NCBI RefSeq assembly: GCF_005876985.1
Contig: NZ_VAHD01000001.1
Span: forward strand, 992,001-1,056,000
Direction of reading: 5' to 3'
DNA from: Rhodoferax bucti
GTDB taxonomy: Bacteria; Pseudomonadota; Gammaproteobacteria; Burkholderiales; Burkholderiaceae_C
Length of the DNA stretch: 64,000 bases
Shown piece by piece: positions 61,409 to 64,000 of the stretch. A program made the position numbers and the translations under genes. Each line of letters starts with the position of its first letter. Positions within the stretch are counted from its first letter, which is position 1. Under the pieces are notes generated by a model. It was not told where the DNA came from, did not search any database, and was given only the letters and a program-made list of their open reading frames with translations.

Positions 61409-62503
61409 ATGCACAAATCCACCGCATGGCCTTTGGCAGCGCTGTATGCCGCGCTGGTGGTGTACGCCAGCCTGTTCCCGTTTGTGGAGTGGCGCGATCA
61501 AGGCATCGCCAGCTGGGAGTTTTTGCTGGCCCCCACGCCCCGATATTGGACGGGGTTTGATGTCGCGGTCAATGTCGCCGGCTATGTGCCGCTGGGCGGG
61601 TTGGTCGCCCTGGCAGCTTTGCGTTCGGGCTGGCGTTCGTCCCAGGTCTGGTGGGCGCCCGCCGGGGTGATGCTGTTGTCCTTGGTGATGGAGGGCTTGC
61701 AAAGCTATCTGCCCTCGCGCGTGCCGTCTCGGGAGGATTTTTTGCTCAATGCTGCGGGTGCGTGGAGCGGTGCTGCGCTCGCGTTTGTGTTGCAAAAAGC
61801 GGGCGTGATTGACCGCTGGAATCAGCTGCGCAGCCGCTGGTTTGTGCCGCACTCCCGCGGCGGTATCGTGTTGCTTGCCACTTGGCCTGTGGGCTTGTTG
61901 TTTCCTGCCTCGGTGCCTTTGGGGCTGGGGCAGGTGGTGACGCGGTTGGAAACGCTGGTGCAAAGCTATGTAGAGGATTCGCGTTTCGAAGCCTGGCTGC
62001 CTGTGCGGGATGCCGATTTGCTGCCGCTGGCCCCCAGCACCGAGTTACTGTGTGTGGCGCTCGGGCTGCTGATTCCTTGTTTGCTGGGTTTTTGTGTGGT
62101 GCGGGCGGTGTGGCGCCGCACGGTGGTGGTGGCGGTGACTTCGGTGTCTGCCATTCTGGTGTCTGCGTTGTCGGCCGCATTGAGTTGGGGGCCGGTGCAC
62201 GCCTGGGCGTGGCTGGATGTGCCTGCGCAGATCGGTTTGTTCGCAGGGGGCTCGTTGGCCTTGTTGCTGGTGTTCGCGTCCTGGCGGGCGAGTGCGGCTT
62301 TGGCGTTGTTGTCGCTCGGGGTCTACCTGAGTTTGCTCAATCAGGCACCGGAGAGCCCTTACTTTTCGCAAACCCTGCAGCTGTGGGAGCAGGGGCGTTT
62401 CATCCGTTTCAACGGGCTGGCCCAGTGGGTCGGCTGGTTGTGGCCTTATGGGGCGTCGGTTTATCTGCTCGGCCATCTCGGGCGGCGGGATGCAAAAAAC
62501 TAA
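61409..62503 (+). CDS. VanZ-like membrane protein
   Basis: This 364-residue protein has about nine hydrophobic segments. The N-terminal half is a VanZ-like domain with DVAVNVAGYVPLGGLVALAA and SLVMEGLQSYLPSRVPSRED followed by FLLNAAGAWSGA. The C-terminal half adds further helices of unknown role. It starts 12 bases after hemJ, so it is probably co-transcribed. The VanZ name does not imply glycopeptide resistance here; function is unknown. Confidence 0.85.
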   Translation: MHKSTAWPLAALYAALVVYASLFPFVEWRDQGIASWEFLLAPTPRYWTGFDVAVNVAGYVPLGGLVALAALRSGWRSSQVWWAPAGVMLLSLVMEGLQSYLPSRVPSREDFLLNAAGAWSGAALAFVLQKAGVIDRWNQLRSRWFVPHSRGGIVLLATWPVGLLFPASVPLGLGQVVTRLETLVQSYVEDSRFEAWLPVRDADLLPLAPSTELLCVALGLLIPCLLGFCVVRAVWRRTVVVAVTSVSAILVSALSAALSWGPVHAWAWLDVPAQIGLFAGGSLALLLVFASWRASAALALLSLGVYLSLLNQAPESPYFSQTLQLWEQGRFIRFNGLAQWVGWLWPYGASVYLLGHLGRRDAKN

Positions 62504-62512
62504 AATCCTTCC

Positions 62513-62863
62513 ATGACCGACACCACAACCCCCACCCCTTCGTACTACGAGCGCCACATCTTCTTTTGCCTCAACGAGCGCAAAAACGGGGAGGACTGCT
62601 GCGCCCACCACAACGCCCAAGAAGGGTTTGACCGTTGCAAGCAGCTGGTCAAAGAGGCGGGTTTGTCCGGCCCCGGCCAGGTGCGGGTGAACAAGGCGGG
62701 TTGTCTGGACCGCTGCGCTGCCGGTCCGGTGGCCGTGGTCTACCCCGAGGCGGTTTGGTACACCTTTGTGGATGCGCAAGATATTGACGAGATCGTTGAG
62801 TCCCACCTGAAGAACGGCAAGGTCGTGGAGCGTTTGCTCACCCCCGCACATCTCGGTCGTTGA
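62513..62863 (+). CDS. Thioredoxin-like [2Fe-2S] ferredoxin
   Basis: This 116-residue protein has ERHIFFCLNERKNGEDCC and VRVNKAGCLDRCAAGPVAVV. The Cys spacing fits the thioredoxin-like 2Fe-2S family (Shethna-type/NuoE-like), though the first region carries an extra CC pair. The C-terminal VWYTFVDAQDIDEIVESHL is conserved. It lies nine bases after the VanZ-like gene. Electron partner unknown. Confidence 0.9.
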   Translation: MTDTTTPTPSYYERHIFFCLNERKNGEDCCAHHNAQEGFDRCKQLVKEAGLSGPGQVRVNKAGCLDRCAAGPVAVVYPEAVWYTFVDAQDIDEIVESHLKNGKVVERLLTPAHLGR

Positions 62864-62879
62864 TCCATGCCTTTTGAGG

Positions 62880-62931
62880 TCGTAGCGCTCGTGCATATTG
62901 CGCGGGTAGCTATGAAATTAGTAGCAAAATG
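62880..62931 (-). repeat. Dispersed repeat copy 10, ending at a start codon
   Basis: GTAGCGCTCGTGCATATTGC, then GCGGGTAGCTATGAAATTAG and TAGCAAAATG. This reverse copy fills the gap before the hydrolase gene, and its last bases are the hydrolase ATG. Confidence 0.88.
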
Positions 62932-63561
62932 AATTCCTCTACCCAAAAATTTCAAATCACCGGCCCTGCTGGCGTGATTGAGGGGCTGATCGACGAGCCT
63001 GCGGATACGCCGGCTTCGGCATGGCGCGGCACCGCCGTGATCGCGCATCCCCATCCCTTGTTTGGCGGCACCATGGACAACAAAGTGGTGCAGACCGTGG
63101 CACGTGCCTTTGTGCAAACCGGCTGGCGTGCTGTGCGCTTCAACTTCCGGGGCGTAGGGGGCAGTGCCGGTGTCCATGACAACGGCACCGGCGAGTTGCA
63201 AGACCTGCTGGCGGTGGTGGCGCACGCGGCCCCGGATGGCGCTCTGGCTTTGGCCGGGTTCTCATTCGGCGCCTTTGTCACCAGCCATGCGCTGGCAGCG
63301 CTGGCCGGGCGTGACCCGGCCAAAGTGGTGCTGGTGGGTACGGCAGCCAGCCGTTTTACCGTGGCACCCGTCACGCCGGACTTTCATGACCGGACCCTCG
63401 TGCTGCATGGCGAGCAAGATGACACCGTGCCCCTGGCCGATGTGATGAATTGGGCCCGCCCGCAAAGCCTGCCGGTGACGGTGGTGCCCGGTGGCGGTCA
63501 TTTCTTTCATGGACAATTGCCGCTGCTGCGCAACCTGGTGGCCCGCCATCTCCGTGCTTGA
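62929..63561 (+). CDS. Alpha/beta hydrolase
   Basis: This 210-residue hydrolase of the type often called CocE/NonD-like or YjfP-like short hydrolase has AVIAHPHPLFGGTMDNKVVQ, FNFRGVGGSAGVHDNG, the nucleophile elbow LAGFSFGAFVT, Asp in LVLHGEQDDTVPL and His in GGGHFFHG. ATG at 62929 lies at the edge of a dispersed repeat. No ribosome site is visible, because the repeat occupies the leader. Substrate unknown. Confidence 0.9.
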   Translation: MNSSTQKFQITGPAGVIEGLIDEPADTPASAWRGTAVIAHPHPLFGGTMDNKVVQTVARAFVQTGWRAVRFNFRGVGGSAGVHDNGTGELQDLLAVVAHAAPDGALALAGFSFGAFVTSHALAALAGRDPAKVVLVGTAASRFTVAPVTPDFHDRTLVLHGEQDDTVPLADVMNWARPQSLPVTVVPGGGHFFHGQLPLLRNLVARHLRA

Positions 63562-63621
63562 GGGTGTATTGCCCGTACGCCGTGCCGCTTCTCTTTCTGA
63601 ATCCCCCTACTTGACGTATTT

Positions 63622-64000
63622 ATGAAACTTCTGATTGCCTCCGTTCTGGCGGCCTTGAGCTTTGCTGTTGCCGCTGAGGCCCCGCGCCCGCCCGAAGTGG
63701 CGGCCCGCGCTTACTTGTTGTTGGATGTCACGTCCAACCAAATTCTGGCGTCCAAAGACCTCGACATGCCGGTCGAACCAGCATCACTTACCAAGCTGAT
63801 GACGGCGTATCTGGTGTTTGATGCCTTGCGGTCTAAAAAAATCGATTTGAAGCAGACCCTGCCGGTCAGCGAGCGCGCCTGGAAGATGCCCGGCTCCCGC
63901 ATGTTCATCGACCCCAAGATGCAAGTGCCGGTGGAAGATCTCGTCAAAGGCATGATTGTCCAGAGCGGCAACGACGCCACCATGGCGCTGGCTGAAGGAG
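63622..64000 (+). CDS. D-alanyl-D-alanine carboxypeptidase (PBP5/6-like), N-terminal part
   Basis: Reading from ATG 63622 gives about 126 residues to the window edge. A signal peptide (LLIASVLAALSFAVAAEA) is followed by the DacA-family catalytic start: YLLLDVTSNQILASKDLDM, the active-site Ser in EPASLTKLMTAYLV (SLTK) and the SxN motif in MIVQSGNDATMAL. It trims the terminal D-Ala from peptidoglycan pentapeptides. Partial only because the window ends. Confidence 0.92.
   Translation, partial: MKLLIASVLAALSFAVAAEAPRPPEVAARAYLLLDVTSNQILASKDLDMPVEPASLTKLMTAYLVFDALRSKKIDLKQTLPVSERAWKMPGSRMFIDPKMQVPVEDLVKGMIVQSGNDATMALAEG

Overview
This is a GC-rich bacterial chromosome segment with dense, short-spaced genes. 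The best taxonomic guess is a betaproteobacterium of the Comamonadaceae, close to Rhodoferax or Polaromonas. That rests on the protein flavour (glnK-amtB, glcE-glcF, Bug-type TctC receptor, frc fructose transporter, SHP/DHC cytochromes, PEP-CTERM protein) and on a dispersed AT-richer repeat of a kind I associate with this family. I see no rRNA, tRNA, phage, insertion sequence, integrase or CRISPR array. It reads as core chromosome, not a genomic island.

Layout. 1-2.8 kb: start of comM (minus), and a divergent control region with a LexA-type box, an NtrC-type site and a sigma-54 promoter driving glnK-amtB. 2.9-7.2 kb: aldose epimerase, SMP-30 lactonase, glcE-glcF. 7.2-12.8 kb: glutathione peroxidase, a GGDEF cyclase, lplT, alr and a degenerate HD-GYP protein. 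12.7-18.8 kb: P-type ATPase, radA (with its own LexA-type box), a chemoreceptor. 18.8-23 kb: a small membrane protein, then an apparent operon for the oxygen-binding cytochrome SHP, diheme cytochrome DHC, cytochrome b and a two-component system. 23-25.7 kb: ilvE, a small zinc-finger protein and waaF, which appears to start at AUU. 26-31 kb: frc-type sugar ABC transporter with a divergent P-loop kinase and a ROK regulator. 31-38.4 kb: a two-component system, ampG, an M48 protease, a PEP-CTERM protein, xth and pyrE (overlapping divergent starts), and a DUF4124 protein. 38.4-46.4 kb: gatCAB diverging from mreBCD-mrdA. 46.4-54.9 kb: TSUP permease, a Na+/H+ antiporter-GMC oxidoreductase-small ORF operon, and an mla lipid-transport operon. 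54.9-64 kb: Lon-domain protein, MarC, SDR, Bug receptor, dienelactone hydrolase, CorA, hemB, a structured gene-free stretch, hemJ, VanZ, ferredoxin, hydrolase, and the start of a D-Ala-D-Ala carboxypeptidase.

The most unusual signals are not in ordinary genes. A roughly 50-70 bp repeat (core like GTAGCTGCTTGCGCA...GCGCTAGAGGCC) occurs about ten times. It lies between genes but also inside them: it encodes the signal peptides of two exported proteins, supplies the stop codons of waaF and ampG, and sits inside glcE and alr. A 404-base gap between hemB and hemJ holds a candidate terminator-ended small RNA and, next to it, a 23-bp-arm inverted repeat that has a relative near 58.3 kb. LexA-type boxes precede both radA and comM, two branch-migration helicases.

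All calls come from reading the sequence and recalled family knowledge. No database search was run.
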